Below, one piece after another: positions 4,969 through 5,643 of a DNA stretch of 5,643 bases. The position numbers and the translations under genes were made by a program. This stretch comes from Bacillota bacterium (lineage in GTDB: Bacteria; Bacillota; Clostridia; Oscillospirales; Acutalibacteraceae): NCBI GenBank assembly GCA_023458915.1, contig JAEWWM010000026.1, positions 1-5,643 on the forward strand, given 5' to 3'. Under the pieces are notes generated by a model. The model saw only the letters and a list, made by a program, of their open reading frames with translations, searched no databases and had not been told where the DNA came from. The stretch's first letter is position 1; the number at the start of each line of letters is the position of its first letter.

Positions 4969-5023
4969 ATATACCCTATTTACATTAAATAATAAACTTA
5001 CGCTTAATTTAGATGTTTTTTGG

Positions 5024-5643
5024 CTATGTCCGGTTATAAACGCTTGAAAAAGCGTTAAAGTCTGTTTCCATAACTTTTAAGCTGTTAGCAGGAGAATAGA
5101 CAAATTTCGATATGTGTGATTTGTTGTAAAAATATTTAACAGTCGGACGGGTAGCTACGTAATCAAAAGTATCTATAATTACAAGCTTTATTTTCATTTT
5201 ATCCGGTACGATATTTTTTATGTAAACGCTTACTTGCTTACCTTCAGTTACATCTTCGCGAGGCTCTGCAAGACCGGCTAAATTTGGGGTCAATTCCACA
5301 AAAATACCATAATCCTCAACCGATCGTACTATTCCACTGACAGTTTCGCCGATTGCAAACATTTCTGCGTTTTCTTCCCATGTTCCAAGAAGCTCTTTAT
5401 GCGTTAAATGTACGCGCTTTTCTTCAAGGCACTTAACAATAACTTTTATATCCATTCCGATAAAAAACCGCTCGCGCGGATGGGCTATTCTTGAAACCGA
5501 AATTGTATCTATCGGCAAAAACGAAATTATCCCGCAGCCAATATCGGCAAAAACTCCGAAATTTTCCATATGCGTTACTTTTGCGTGGATTATGTCACCA
5601 GGCATGAGCTCAGAGATATACATTTCCATGCATATTTCTTGAG
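5024..5643 (-). CDS. S1-domain RNA-binding protein, 5' end beyond the window
   Basis: The visible part has two S1 (OB-fold) RNA-binding domains. Numbered from the Met at 5629, the first is about 9-80 (MPGDIIHAKVTHMENFGVFA, then IGMDIKVIVK and VHLTHKELLG). The second is about 92-153 (IGETVSGIVRSVEDYGIFVE, then VSVYIKNI and MKIKLVIID). A tail with KFVYSP and METDFNAF ends at TAG. The same frame stays open to the right edge, reading QEIC before that Met. Clostridial relatives, as I remember them, have an N-terminal region before the PGDII motif, so the Met at 5629 is probably internal and the gene begins outside the window. These proteins are often labelled ribosomal protein S1-like, but with only two visible domains this is not the canonical multi-domain S1. 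It is likely cytoplasmic, binding RNA or ribosomes; the exact role is unknown. Confidence 0.88.
   Translation of the reverse strand, partial: QEICMEMYISELMPGDIIHAKVTHMENFGVFADIGCGIISFLPIDTISVSRIAHPRERFFIGMDIKVIVKCLEEKRVHLTHKELLGTWEENAEMFAIGETVSGIVRSVEDYGIFVELTPNLAGLAEPREDVTEGKQVSVYIKNIVPDKMKIKLVIIDTFDYVATRPTVKYFYNKSHISKFVYSPANSLKVMETDFNAFSSVYNRT

Overview
The window is AT-rich bacterial DNA. It most resembles a low-GC Bacillota genome of class Clostridia, probably a gut-type Oscillospirales/Ruminococcaceae member. The evidence is the compact minus-strand run rlmN - prpC - prkC, the Clostridia-style N-terminus of the kinase, and a two-domain S1 protein of a type I associate with that group. 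The taxonomic placement is inference from remembered family resemblance, not from a search.

Layout. Positions 1-2205 hold a minus-strand housekeeping operon. A good sigma-A-type promoter (2178-2205) and a leader of about 100 bases precede rlmN (23S rRNA/tRNA adenine-C2 methyltransferase). rlmN overlaps prpC (PP2C phosphatase) by 17 bases. prpC is followed after 56 bases by prkC, a GTG-started Hanks-type Ser/Thr kinase cut by the window edge. PrpC and PrkC are an antagonistic phosphatase/kinase pair. rsmB, the usual upstream neighbour of rlmN in Bacillota, is missing here.

Positions 2323-3373 hold two more minus-strand genes. The first-transcribed (2897-3373) encodes an unrecognised, single-pass membrane-anchored helical protein. 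The second (2323-2841) encodes a small membrane protein with clear motifs of the CrtO-like glycosyl-4,4'-diaponeurosporenoate acyltransferase family, although no carotenoid gene is visible.

Positions 3374-3728 are a very AT-rich divergent intergenic region. It contains small inverted and direct repeats. A strong plus-strand promoter lies at its right end, with a tandem TTGACAATT at the -35 box. A perfect 16-base palindrome is centred on the next start codon.

Positions 3729-4861 encode unrecognised soluble protein sequence on the plus strand. It looks like one gene of about 377 codons split by a -1 frame change near 4037-4046. The second frame is open and protein-like from 4037, but it has no ATG, GTG or TTG until 4217. 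The C-terminus is proline/lysine-rich. This is the least explained part of the window.

Positions 4862-5643 hold a short convergent intergenic region with a tandem repeat and a GC-rich hairpin, then a minus-strand S1-domain protein whose N-terminus lies beyond the right edge. The stretch from about 2206 to 4990 looks like accessory genes between two conserved blocks. No tRNA, rRNA, CRISPR array, transposase or known defence gene was seen.
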